Below, piece after piece: positions 1 to 5,824 of a stretch of 5,998 nucleotides of DNA (its first letter is position 1; every line of letters starts with the position of its first letter). The stretch is taken from positions 1-5,998 of the forward strand of contig MGOH01000063.1 in NCBI GenBank assembly GCA_001795315.1. Direction: 5' to 3'. A program made the position numbers and the translations under genes. The DNA comes from Chloroflexi bacterium RBG_19FT_COMBO_48_23 (GTDB taxonomy: Bacteria; Chloroflexota; Dehalococcoidia; GIF9; UBA5620). The notes below the pieces were generated by a model. That model made no database searches, was not told the origin of the DNA, and saw nothing but the letters and a program-made list of their open reading frames with translations.

Positions 1-520
1 GCAAATCCTTGTCCTGCAAATACAGGCAGATGCCGCCGGGCGTGTGCCCCGGGGTATGCAGTATTTTAACACCACCCAATATCGGCAGCTCATGACCATC
101 GTTGACCAGCACATCCACCACCACCGGCTCAGTAGACCACAGCCAGCTAAAACGAGCCAAAAGCTTGCCCAACCACTGCGGTCTTGCCGGCCCGGGTTGG
201 GACAACCTGCCGTCAATGTACGGAGCATCAGCGGGATGAGCGATAACTTCTGCTTGCGTAACCCGCTTCAACTCAGCCAGACTGCCAACGTGGTCGGCGT
301 GGTGATGCGTAATGATAATTCTGTTTATGTCAGAAGGCGAATAGCCCAGCTCTTTTATCTGCTCCAGTATTCGGTCAGCCCGACCAAAAAATCCGGTATC
401 CACAAGCGTCAGACCGTCATCATCTACCAGCAGGTATGCATTAGCACCCCAAACCCCAGCACCCAAAAAGCCACTGAGCAGATACACTCCGGCTATGATT
501 TCTGTAACTATCGCCAACAC
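1..520 (-). CDS. Metallo-beta-lactamase-fold hydrolase, N-terminal part (runs off the left edge)
   Basis: This gene reads leftwards and is cut by the window edge after about 173 residues, so its stop codon is not visible. Read directly: an N-terminal strand region with GANAYLLVDDDG and TLVDTGFFG, the metal-binding HxHxDH motif as THHHADHVGS (His72, His74, Asp76, His77), and HTPGHTPGG with the next metal-ligand histidine at about residue 159. This order is that of the MBL superfamily, whose members are usually two-metal hydrolases; the closest common annotation is hydroxyacylglutathione-hydrolase-like. The substrate cannot be told. The frame is closed by a TAG at 537-535. The start is taken as GTG 520-518, preceded by GGAAGG with a 7-base gap; TTG at 517 is an alternative. 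No signal peptide is evident, so it is probably cytoplasmic. It is divergent from the small gene at 751. The family is sure; the exact start is less so. Confidence 0.9.
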   Translation of the reverse strand, partial: MLAIVTEIIAGVYLLSGFLGAGVWGANAYLLVDDDGLTLVDTGFFGRADRILEQIKELGYSPSDINRIIITHHHADHVGSLAELKRVTQAEVIAHPADAPYIDGRLSQPGPARPQWLGKLLARFSWLWSTEPVVVDVLVNDGHELPILGGVKILHTPGHTPGGICLYLQDKDL

Positions 521-527
521 CTGCAGA

Positions 528-533
528 CCTTCC
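528..533 (-). promoter_or_regulatory. Ribosome binding site deciding the GTG start of the MBL hydrolase
   Basis: On the minus strand GGAAGG lies 7 bases before GTG 520-518. The reading frame has a TAG just upstream and no ATG before the conserved core, so this site is the main reason for choosing the GTG start. Confidence 0.55.
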
Positions 534-542
534 TACATTCTT

Positions 543-548
543 ATTATA
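543..548 (-). promoter_or_regulatory. Candidate -10 box for the MBL hydrolase gene
   Basis: The minus strand reads a perfect TATAAT here, which would put the transcript start near 536 and give a leader of only about 16 bases before the GTG. No good -35 hexamer lies 16-18 bases upstream; the best is TAGTCC, with 3 of 6 matches. It is therefore a guess resting on the -10 box and its position. The surroundings are AT-rich, so a chance match is possible. Confidence 0.35.
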
Positions 549-566
549 TTACCACTCCTACAAAAG

Positions 567-603
567 GACTAGGAAGAATGGCTGGCAACCATAGCCATTA
601 GTC
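567..603. repeat. Imperfect inverted repeat in the divergent intergenic region
   Basis: GACTA at 567-571 pairs with TAGTC at 599-603, and ATGGCT at 578-583 pairs with AGCCAT at 593-598. This gives about 11 base pairs with a 6-base bulge on one side and a 9-base loop. There is no T-run on either side, so it does not look like an intrinsic terminator. Its place between two divergent genes, upstream of the putative TATAAT of the MBL gene, would suit an operator or a leader structure, but nothing shows which protein would bind. Confidence 0.35.
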
Positions 604-643
604 GTAAGTCATTTCTACGATTGAAAATCATACTGACGCCCGA

Positions 644-672
644 TTCACTTCAAGCGATATAAAGCAGATAAT
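644..672 (+). promoter_or_regulatory. Candidate sigma-70-type promoter for the small membrane protein gene
   Basis: TTCACT (4 of 6 matches to the -35 consensus) at 644-649 is followed, after 17 bases, by GATAAT (5 of 6 matches to the -10 consensus) at 667-672. The expected transcript start near 679 leaves a leader of about 70 bases before the ATG at 751. A TTGACC at 687-692 is closer to the gene but lacks a properly spaced -10. The call is from pattern only; the AT-rich stretch around 660-680 makes chance matches likely. Confidence 0.4.
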
Positions 673-750
673 ATATATAGAAGTTATTGACCAAACGAAT
701 TTAGCGCTTAACCGTTATAAGTAATAAGAGGTAACAAGGAGGTAACTGAG

Positions 751-882
751 ATGAAGAAAATAAACAAGTTCACAGCCGTCCTTACTCATGACAAACAGCT
801 CCTGAGCCTGTTCAGCGGAATGATTCTTTCCTGTATCGGCATGCTGAGTGTGACAATTACAGCTCTTGTCTGGTATCTGTAA
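751..882 (+). CDS. Small single-pass membrane protein of unknown function (43 aa)
   Basis: I do not recognise this protein. Reading from ATG 751 gives 43 residues ending in TAA at 880-882. The N-terminus is polar and basic (MKKINKFTAVLTHDKQ). From about residue 17 to the end it is hydrophobic (LLSLFSGMILSCIGML, then SVTITALVWYL), long enough to cross the membrane once, with the basic end predicted inside. One cysteine (Cys28) lies in the middle of the hydrophobic stretch. The case that it is a real gene rests on AAGGAGGT at 736-743, seven bases before the ATG, a plausible promoter at 644-672 and a strong terminator at 923-962, so it appears to be a self-contained transcription unit. Neighbouring genes face away from it or converge on it and give no clue to function. 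It could instead be a leader or regulatory peptide. Confidence 0.7.
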   Translation: MKKINKFTAVLTHDKQLLSLFSGMILSCIGMLSVTITALVWYL

Positions 883-922
883 TAATCAATCCGAATAATA
901 GCTGGAACCTTCACAATAACCG

Positions 923-962
923 ATCGGGGTCTACATTAACGAAATGTAGACCCCGATTTTTT
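923..962 (+). terminator. Intrinsic terminator after the small membrane protein gene
   Basis: Positions 923-937 (ATCGGGGTCTACATT) and 943-957 (AATGTAGACCCCGAT) form a perfect 15-base-pair stem with a 5-base loop AACGA, followed by a T-run at 957-962. It ends rightward transcripts of the small gene. On the minus strand the hairpin forms too but has no U-tract after it, so it should not work as a simple intrinsic terminator for the acyl-CoA genes coming from the right. Confidence 0.93.
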
Positions 963-995
963 ATAGTCCTACTTATGAGTTATTTGATTGTGGGC

Positions 996-2144
996 TTAAA
1001 TCTTCCCGCTCTTCAATGTCTCAGTCGGCTCAAAGGTCTTAATGCCATACTTCTTAGCCAACTCGTCGCATCTCTGAGCCAGCTTGTCATATCCTATTCC
1101 CTTGGCAAGCTGGAATGGACCAAATACTGCTCCGCCTCCGTTAACCATCGCCTTATCGATCTCATCCGCGCTCTTTACCACTCCGTCCTCGAGCAGTTTC
1201 GTGGCTTCATTCACCTGTATGGCAATCATGTCGGTCGGGTCGAAATCCTCTTTAGCCTTGGATAAGTCTATCTCCGGTCTCCCTTTAGACCAATCGAAAA
1301 TCCCCTTCCCTGACTTCTTGCCCAAAGTGCCGGCATCCATTTTCGCTTTCATCCACTTACGCGGCTTAAAGTCCGGCGACAACCGTTCGGCAAAATAACT
1401 AGCGCTATGATAGGCAACATCCAATCCGACATAGTCCATCAGCTCGTACGGCCCCATAGGCATGCCCATCTTTCTCATTTTAGCATCGATTTCTTCGGGG
1501 GTAGCCCAGCCTCTTTCGATTATTTCACCGAGGAGAATTCCATTTGGGGCATTGACCCTGTTGTAAACAAAGCCTATGGAGTCTTTCTCAACCCTGACCG
1601 GGACCTTGTTCATCTTCAGCGCCAAGTCATAGGCAACTTTCATCGTCTCTTCACTGGTCTTATCTCCCTTTATGATCTCAACGAGCTTCATCAGTACAGC
1701 AGGATTAAAAAAGTGCATGCCGACGACCTGCTCCGGTCGCTGGGTGGTAGCAGCTATTTCCGTGACGCTCATATTGGAAGTATTTGAAGCCAGAATCGTA
1801 TGTTTCGGCGCTGCCTTATCCAGTGCCTCAAAAACTTGCTTCTTGAGGTCCATAACCTCGGGAACGGCCTCGATGACAAAATCGGCATCCTTGACAGCCT
1901 TGTCTATATCAACAAAGGTCTCTATATTTGCCACCATCGCCTTGTTGTTATCTGCAGTGATTTTCTGCTTTTCAGTAAGCTTATCCAGGCTCTCTTTGAT
2001 TCTGGTAAGCCCCTTGTCGACAAATCTCTGTTCGATGTCTCGCATGGCAACCTTGTAGCCGGCTAGCAGGGCTACCTCAGCGATTCCATGCCCCATATCA
2101 CCAGCACCCATGACTGCAATCTTTTTGATGTCTTCTACTTTCAT
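996..2144 (-). CDS. 3-hydroxyacyl-CoA dehydrogenase, NAD-dependent, with two C-terminal domains
   Basis: It oxidises (3S)-3-hydroxyacyl-CoA to 3-ketoacyl-CoA with NAD+, the third step of beta-oxidation, or the reverse in butyrate-type pathways. The 382-residue protein opens with a Rossmann fold carrying GAGDMG at residues 13-18, the acidic RDIE at the end of the second strand, and DADFVIEAVPE near 87-97. The catalytic set known from human HADH is present at matching spacing: Ser123 (NTS), His144 (HFFNP), Glu156 (LVEII) and Asn195 (YNRVN). The first C-terminal helical domain ends near 290 (MGPYELMDYVGLD, then GKKSGKGIFDW). A second copy-like segment at about 305-370 includes GPFQLAKGIGYDKL. 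Short hydroxybutyryl-CoA dehydrogenases have about 280 residues, so this is the long form. The start has AAAGGAGA 8 bases upstream (2153-2160). It lies 42 bases after the hydratase gene on the same strand, surely one operon. Chain-length preference cannot be read from sequence. Confidence 0.95.
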   Translation of the reverse strand: MKVEDIKKIAVMGAGDMGHGIAEVALLAGYKVAMRDIEQRFVDKGLTRIKESLDKLTEKQKITADNNKAMVANIETFVDIDKAVKDADFVIEAVPEVMDLKKQVFEALDKAAPKHTILASNTSNMSVTEIAATTQRPEQVVGMHFFNPAVLMKLVEIIKGDKTSEETMKVAYDLALKMNKVPVRVEKDSIGFVYNRVNAPNGILLGEIIERGWATPEEIDAKMRKMGMPMGPYELMDYVGLDVAYHSASYFAERLSPDFKPRKWMKAKMDAGTLGKKSGKGIFDWSKGRPEIDLSKAKEDFDPTDMIAIQVNEATKLLEDGVVKSADEIDKAMVNGGGAVFGPFQLAKGIGYDKLAQRCDELAKKYGIKTFEPTETLKSGKI

Positions 2145-2186
2145 TGCAAAAATCTCCTTTCTATTTTAGGTGCCGCATTAGAACGG

Positions 2187-2963
2187 CTATTCACCTGTGA
2201 AAACTGGCTCGCGCTTCTCAATAAACGCTATAATTCCTTCCATAGCGTCTTTGCTCTTCGCCACCCGCTGGGACCCTGCCAGTTCGATCTTGATTCCTTC
2301 ATCAGTAGTTGTCTCAAGTCCGCGGGTCACCGCATCGAGAATCACCTGCACGGCAATCGGTGCCCTCTTAGCCAGTGCCTTGGCGAGCTCTTTAGCGTCT
2401 TTCATAAGCTCCTCCGGCTTAGAGACCTTAGTTACCAGACCGATACTTAAAGCCTCATCCGCCCTGACTCTCGTTGCAAGCAGCATCATCTCGAGTGCCT
2501 TGGTCTTCCCCACCAATCTGGGCAGCCTCTGAGTTCCACCCCAACCGGGTATAATACCCAGGTTGATTTCAGGCTGGCCCATGAACACTTTTTCGGAATC
2601 AGCGATCAGCCTGAAGTGGCACGCCATCGACAATTCACAGCCACCGCCAAGAGCAAAGCCATTTATGGCCGCAACCACAGGCTTAGAATATTTCTCGATT
2701 TGACCAAATACCACCTGACCTTTGGTCATAGCCTTCTCACCCTCCGGGGTTCCACCAGTCTTCACGTCAAAACCTGCTGAAAAGCTCCTTTCGCCAGCAC
2801 CTGTTATGATTAGGGCTCTTATCGCCTTATCTTTTTCAAATTCATTCAGAGCCGCTTCAAGATCATCGAGCAAACCGAGGTTTATCGGGTTGGCCGGCGG
2901 ACGGTTCAATGTGATTATGCCAATATTCTCTTCCCGTTCAACAATTAAATTTTCATAAGCCAT
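2187..2963 (-). CDS. Enoyl-CoA hydratase / crotonase family protein
   Basis: Predicted to add water to trans-2-enoyl-CoA to give 3-hydroxyacyl-CoA, the substrate of the dehydrogenase encoded next. The 258 residues are the usual length for a single-domain crotonase. Visible family marks are the first oxyanion-hole segment ERSFSAGFDV (58-67), the second segment ALGGGCELSMAC (104-115), and MGQPEINLGIIPGWGGTQRL (128-147). The two glutamates that activate water in rat mitochondrial hydratase correspond to Glu110 and Glu132, so true hydratase activity is likely. The residues between them are two longer than in that enzyme. AAGGAGG (2969-2975) lies 5 bases before the ATG. It is the first gene of the pair, read from the promoter at 3092-3120 with a leader of about 120 bases. 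Crotonases include isomerases and other enzymes, so the exact reaction is inferred from the glutamates and the neighbour. Confidence 0.93.
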   Translation of the reverse strand: MAYENLIVEREENIGIITLNRPPANPINLGLLDDLEAALNEFEKDKAIRALIITGAGERSFSAGFDVKTGGTPEGEKAMTKGQVVFGQIEKYSKPVVAAINGFALGGGCELSMACHFRLIADSEKVFMGQPEINLGIIPGWGGTQRLPRLVGKTKALEMMLLATRVRADEALSIGLVTKVSKPEELMKDAKELAKALAKRAPIAVQVILDAVTRGLETTTDEGIKIELAGSQRVAKSKDAMEGIIAFIEKREPVFTGE

Positions 2964-3091
2964 GGTATCCTCCTTGTTTGAGATTTTTAAACTTTTTCAC
3001 GGCTAACAGCAGCAAACTAAATACCTACCTATATGGCCTCCTTTCAACCTCAAGCCCCTTCAAAATGCCCCCTACTTACAGAGCCCGGAAA

Positions 3092-3120
3092 ATGTTAGCA
3101 CCTGCGACCATGGCTGTCAA
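3092..3120 (-). promoter_or_regulatory. Promoter for the hydratase-dehydrogenase operon
   Basis: On the minus strand a perfect TTGACA (3120-3115) is followed after exactly 17 bases by TAACAT (3097-3092), 4 of 6 matches to the -10 consensus. Transcription would start near 3085, leaving a leader of about 120 bases before the hydratase ATG. That leader contains a second AAAGGAGG (3044-3037) with no start codon at a usable distance. Confidence 0.55.
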
Positions 3121-3150
3121 TGCTGAAGACATTATGCCAATTACTAAGTA

Positions 3151-3179
3151 TTGATTTATTCCACACAGAAACATATACT
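3151..3179 (+). promoter_or_regulatory. Promoter for the EF-Tu domain-2-like gene
   Basis: TTGATT (3151-3156, 4 of 6 matches) and TATACT (3174-3179, 5 of 6 matches) are separated by 17 bases. The start of transcription would be near 3186, giving a leader of about 24 bases that is mostly the ribosome binding site. It stands back to back with the operon promoter at 3092-3120, the two -35 boxes being 30 bases apart, so one bound protein could affect both. Confidence 0.6.
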
Positions 3180-3192
3180 AATAGAGAAGAGG

Positions 3193-3203
3193 AAAGGAGG
3201 TGA
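3193..3203 (+). promoter_or_regulatory. Extended consensus ribosome binding site of the EF-Tu domain-2-like gene
   Basis: AAAGGAGGTGA matches the complement of the 16S rRNA 3' end over at least ten bases and lies 6 bases from the ATG at 3210 (9 bases from the end of AGGAGG). It is the longest such match in the window and suggests strong translation. Confidence 0.8.
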
Positions 3204-3209
3204 CCTTAT

Positions 3210-3461
3210 ATGGCAGAGGTTGAGATCGGGCAGGTAAGTGACTTCTTCGCCAGGCCTGTGGTAGCCGGGATAACGCTAAGCGGCTCATTAAAAGTCGGCG
3301 ACAAGGTTCATATCAAAGGGCACACAACAGACATTGAATTTGCCGTTGAGTCAATGCAGGTTAACAACGCTAATGTGACCGAGGGCAACGCTGGAGATGC
3401 TATTGGTATCAAAGTAACCGACCGCGTGAGAGCCGGTGACCACGTATATAAGGTTACGTAA
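3210..3461 (+). CDS. Free-standing EF-Tu domain-2-like protein (83 aa)
   Basis: The whole protein resembles the second beta-barrel domain of translational GTPases (EF-Tu domain 2 family). Characteristic stretches are GSLKVGDKVHIKGHTTD (25-41), ESMQVNN (47-53), GNAGDAIGIKV (59-69) and RVRAGDHVYKV (72-82). There is no GTP-binding domain: no P-loop and no NKxD. It therefore cannot be an elongation factor by itself. Similar small proteins are commonly annotated as translation-elongation-factor-like without a known role; the C-terminal domain of U32 peptidases has a related fold. It is complete, not a broken EF-Tu, because it has its own promoter, a strong ribosome binding site, an ATG and a stop. 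It is probably cytoplasmic. It converges with ribH, with only 7 bases between the stop codons. An RNA- or protein-binding adaptor role is only an inference from the fold. Confidence 0.85.
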   Translation: MAEVEIGQVSDFFARPVVAGITLSGSLKVGDKVHIKGHTTDIEFAVESMQVNNANVTEGNAGDAIGIKVTDRVRAGDHVYKVT

Positions 3462-3468
3462 CAGCTTC

Positions 3469-3939
3469 TTACTTTCCAATGCTCTTAAGCAGGTTTGCCA
3501 TTTCGATGGCGCTTGAGGCTGCCGTAAAGCCACGGTTGCCTGCTTTAGCTCCAGCTCGCTCGATAGCCTGCTCCAGAGTATCTGCGGTTATTATGCCTTG
3601 AATGACAGGCACTCCGGTATCCAGGCTAATGCGTGAGATGCCTCTGTTCACCTCGGAAGCTACATGTTCAAAATGAGACGTGCCACCACGAATGACAGCT
3701 CCGAGACAAACAACAGCATTGTACCTGCCACTTTCTGCTAGCCTCTTAGCAACCAGAGGAATCTCCAGAGAGCCTGGTGTCCAGGCGACATCTATATCCT
3801 GCTCACCAACGCCAAGGCGCAGAAAAGCGTCTTTCGCCCCATCAAGCAGCCTTGCAGTTATAACCTCATTGAAACGCGAAACAACCACGCCAAATTTTAG
3901 CCCTTTACCTAACAACATGCCTTCGTAGTTCTTAGCCAT
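3469..3939 (-). CDS. ribH: 6,7-dimethyl-8-ribityllumazine synthase
   Basis: It condenses 5-amino-6-ribitylamino-uracil with 3,4-dihydroxy-2-butanone 4-phosphate to make lumazine, the last intermediate before riboflavin. At 156 residues it has the normal length. Seen in order: SRFNEVIT (21-28, aromatic Phe23), TPGSLEIPL (54-62, Glu59), [16 protein letters not shown] (78-93, phosphate-loop RGGT and the proton-transfer His89), and the C-terminal [13 protein letters not shown] (125-137, Arg128). Numbering is one above that of Bacillus subtilis. A difference is Gln114 in [10 protein letters not shown], where the Bacillus enzyme has an active-site Phe113. AAGGAGGG (3948-3955) is 8 bases before the ATG. 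It is the last gene of the rib operon, 26 bases after ribBA. Family members form pentamers or 60-mer shells; which one applies here cannot be read by eye. Confidence 0.96.
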   Translation of the reverse strand: MAKNYEGMLLGKGLKFGVVVSRFNEVITARLLDGAKDAFLRLGVGEQDIDVAWTPGSLEIPLVAKRLAESGRYNAVVCLGAVIRGGTSHFEHVASEVNRGISRISLDTGVPVIQGIITADTLEQAIERAGAKAGNRGFTAASSAIEMANLLKSIGK

Positions 3940-3965
3940 GTAACTTACCCTCCTTAATTCACAAG

Positions 3966-5183
3966 TTAAGACTCAACAGCTTCGTCCACCTTTAATAGAT
4001 GTCCCAGCTTCTTCTGCTTAGTTTTCAGATATTCCAAATTGTACGGGGTTGGAGGCGTCCTCAATTCCACAGTCTCTACTATCTGAAGCCCATAGCTCTC
4101 CAGGCCGATTACCTTTTTCGGATTATTGGTTAGCAAACGAATCTTATGTAAACCTAAATCGGCTAAGATCTGGGCTCCGATACCATAATCTCGCAAATCG
4201 GGTTCGAAACCCAGCGCAATGTTAGCCTCCACAGTATCCAAACCCTGGTCCTGAAGAGCATAAGCCCGCAGTTTGTTATGGAAACCTATGCCCCTACCCT
4301 CCTGCCGCATGTAAAGAAAGACCCCACGTCCTTCAGCAGCTATCTTCTCCATTGCCAATGCGATTTGGCCTCCACAATCGCATCGCAGGCTACCAAAAAC
4401 ATCACCGGTAAGACATTCACTGTGGACTCGTACCAGCACCGGCTCATCACCTGATATATCGCCCCTAACCAAAGCCACCTGTTCATCCGGGTCAACCTTG
4501 CTCCTATAGGCGATAACGACGAAGTCGCCATACCTTGTGGGCAATTTGGCTTCTGCTATTCTTTCCACAAACTTCTCATTGCGGCGACGATAGGTTATCA
4601 AATCGGCTATACTCACAATCTTAATTCCAAACTTATCTGCCATAACCTCAAGTTGAGGCAAGCGGGCCATAGTACCATCTTCATTCATAATCTCGCAGAC
4701 AACACCAGCCGGGTAAAGCCCAGCAAACTTAGCTAAATCCACTATGGCCTCGGTATGGCCAGCACGCACCATCACACCGCCTTCTCTGGCTCGAATAGGA
4801 AAGGTATGTCCGGGACGAGCCAAATCCTCCGGTTTAGTATTGGGGTCGAGCACAACCTTTACGGTTGCAGCACGGTCATGCGCAGAAATACCGCTAGAAG
4901 TCCTGTGTTTAGCCTCTATAGACACGGCGAAAGCCGTCGAGAACTTTGCCGTATTCTCCTGAACCATGAGTGGGACTCTCAATTCATCCAGGCGACTACC
5001 AGTTATAGGCAAGCAGATAAGTCCACGAGCGTTTCTGGCCATAAAGTTAATTGCCTCTGGAGTGACCAGCTCAGCAGCAATTGCCAGGTCGCCTTCATTC
5101 TCACGGTTTTCATCATCGACTATGATAAGAAATTTGCCAGCCTTTATATCCTCGATTGCATCAGGAATAGTAGCAAACGCCAT
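3966..5183 (-). CDS. ribBA: Bifunctional 3,4-dihydroxy-2-butanone 4-phosphate synthase / GTP cyclohydrolase II
   Basis: The two halves start the two branches of riboflavin synthesis. The N-terminal half (about 1-200) makes dihydroxybutanone phosphate from ribulose 5-phosphate and shows [10 protein letters not shown] (23-32, metal and acid ligands), [12 protein letters not shown] (96-107), [10 protein letters not shown] (123-132), GHTEA (142-146) and [12 protein letters not shown] (163-174). The C-terminal half (about 205-400) opens the GTP ring. Its zinc ligands are Cys257, Cys268 and Cys270 in C-x10-C-x-C spacing, followed by MRQEGRGIG (302-310) and GLDTVEAN (324-331). Both sets of residues look complete, so both activities are likely. 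Where most synthases have TTG in the substrate loop, this one has SSG. The 405-residue length is standard. The start is certain, because GAGGTGA overlaps the ribE stop codon 6 bases upstream, suggesting translational coupling. Confidence 0.97.
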   Translation of the reverse strand: MAFATIPDAIEDIKAGKFLIIVDDENRENEGDLAIAAELVTPEAINFMARNARGLICLPITGSRLDELRVPLMVQENTAKFSTAFAVSIEAKHRTSSGISAHDRAATVKVVLDPNTKPEDLARPGHTFPIRAREGGVMVRAGHTEAIVDLAKFAGLYPAGVVCEIMNEDGTMARLPQLEVMADKFGIKIVSIADLITYRRRNEKFVERIAEAKLPTRYGDFVVIAYRSKVDPDEQVALVRGDISGDEPVLVRVHSECLTGDVFGSLRCDCGGQIALAMEKIAAEGRGVFLYMRQEGRGIGFHNKLRAYALQDQGLDTVEANIALGFEPDLRDYGIGAQILADLGLHKIRLLTNNPKKVIGLESYGLQIVETVELRTPPTPYNLEYLKTKQKKLGHLLKVDEAVES

Positions 5184-5189
5184 TAAATT

Positions 5190-5196
5190 TCACCTC
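5190..5196 (-). promoter_or_regulatory. ribBA ribosome binding site overlapping the ribE stop codon
   Basis: On the minus strand GAGGTGA contains the TGA stop of ribE (5192-5190) and lies 6 bases before the ribBA ATG. A ribosome finishing ribE therefore stops on the ribBA binding site, which favours coupled translation and similar amounts of both enzymes. Confidence 0.75.
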
Positions 5197-5822
5197 GCTT
5201 TTAAGAAGCCATGCTCCTCAAGAAAATCCAACGTTACGCCAAGATTATCTCTCTGTTTAAGCCGCTCTACATACTTGGCAATAATGTCCACCTCAATATT
5301 AACCATATCACCGGGTTTCAGGTTATTCAAGGTAGTATGTTCGCTAGTATAAGTCACCAGAGAGACCGAGAAGGAAAAATCATCACATTCAATAACAGTA
5401 AGACTAACACCATCAACAGCGATAAAGCCCTTATTTACTATATAAGGCATCAAATGGGCCGGGGCTGAAATCCTGGCAATAAAAGCCTCCTCTTCAGGCC
5501 GCAATGACAGGACTTTGCCGACATCATCCACATGTCCTTGCACAAAATGGCCCCCGAAGCGTCCTTCAGCCGGCATAGCTCTTTCCAAATTCACCGAGTC
5601 GCCATAATGGAGCCTACCAAGATTGGTGCGCCTGATTGTTTCGGGCATAACTTCAACAGAAAAGTTATCCTTGCTTATCGATGTTACCGTTAAACAAGTT
5701 CCATTGATAGCTATGCTATCACCTGGCTTGGTGCCTTCAAGCACCTTTTTTGCCTCGACGGTCAAGCGCCCAGTACTAATCTCTCTGACTATACCGATCT
5801 CTTCAACTATCCCGGTAAACAT
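5190..5822 (-). CDS. ribE: Riboflavin synthase, alpha chain
   Basis: It transfers a four-carbon unit between two lumazine molecules to give riboflavin and the pyrimidine that RibH can reuse. The 210-residue protein starts with the family hallmark [10 protein letters not shown] and has the two lumazine-binding repeats expected. The first runs about 1-90, with [10 protein letters not shown] (39-48, Cys43) and METIRR-like [10 protein letters not shown] (60-69). The second runs about 91-187, with [13 protein letters not shown] (90-102, His97), [12 protein letters not shown] (132-143, Ser140) and GDMVNIEVD (171-179). Cys43, His97 and Ser140 correspond to Cys48, His102 and Ser146 of the E. coli enzyme. 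The ATG lies two bases after the ribD stop, with TAGGTGA (5832-5838) inside the end of ribD as its ribosome binding site. In the naming used for E. coli this gene is ribC or ribE depending on the source. Confidence 0.96.
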   Translation of the reverse strand: MFTGIVEEIGIVREISTGRLTVEAKKVLEGTKPGDSIAINGTCLTVTSISKDNFSVEVMPETIRRTNLGRLHYGDSVNLERAMPAEGRFGGHFVQGHVDDVGKVLSLRPEEEAFIARISAPAHLMPYIVNKGFIAVDGVSLTVIECDDFSFSVSLVTYTSEHTTLNNLKPGDMVNIEVDIIAKYVERLKQRDNLGVTLDFLEEHGFLKAR

Positions 5823-5824
5823 TG

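Noticed and set aside
44..601. Long plus-strand open frame over the left end
   Set aside because: It is antisense to the MBL hydrolase, whose minus-strand reading carries HHHADH and GHTPG motifs; the plus-strand product is low-complexity and has no ribosome binding site.
687..721. TTGACC and TATAAG as a promoter for the small membrane protein gene
   Set aside because: The two boxes are 23 bases apart, too far for a sigma-70 promoter; TTCACT/GATAAT at 644-672 has the right spacing.
2955..3018. Possible leader peptide starting at TTG and overlapping the hydratase start
   Set aside because: The nearest AAAGGAGG is about 20 bases away from the TTG, too far, and the start codon is weak.
3033..3098. 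21-codon plus-strand frame starting ATGGCC, near a partial repeat of the EF-Tu-like start region
   Set aside because: No ribosome binding site precedes it, and the similarity to 3204-3213 is about ten bases, which may be chance.
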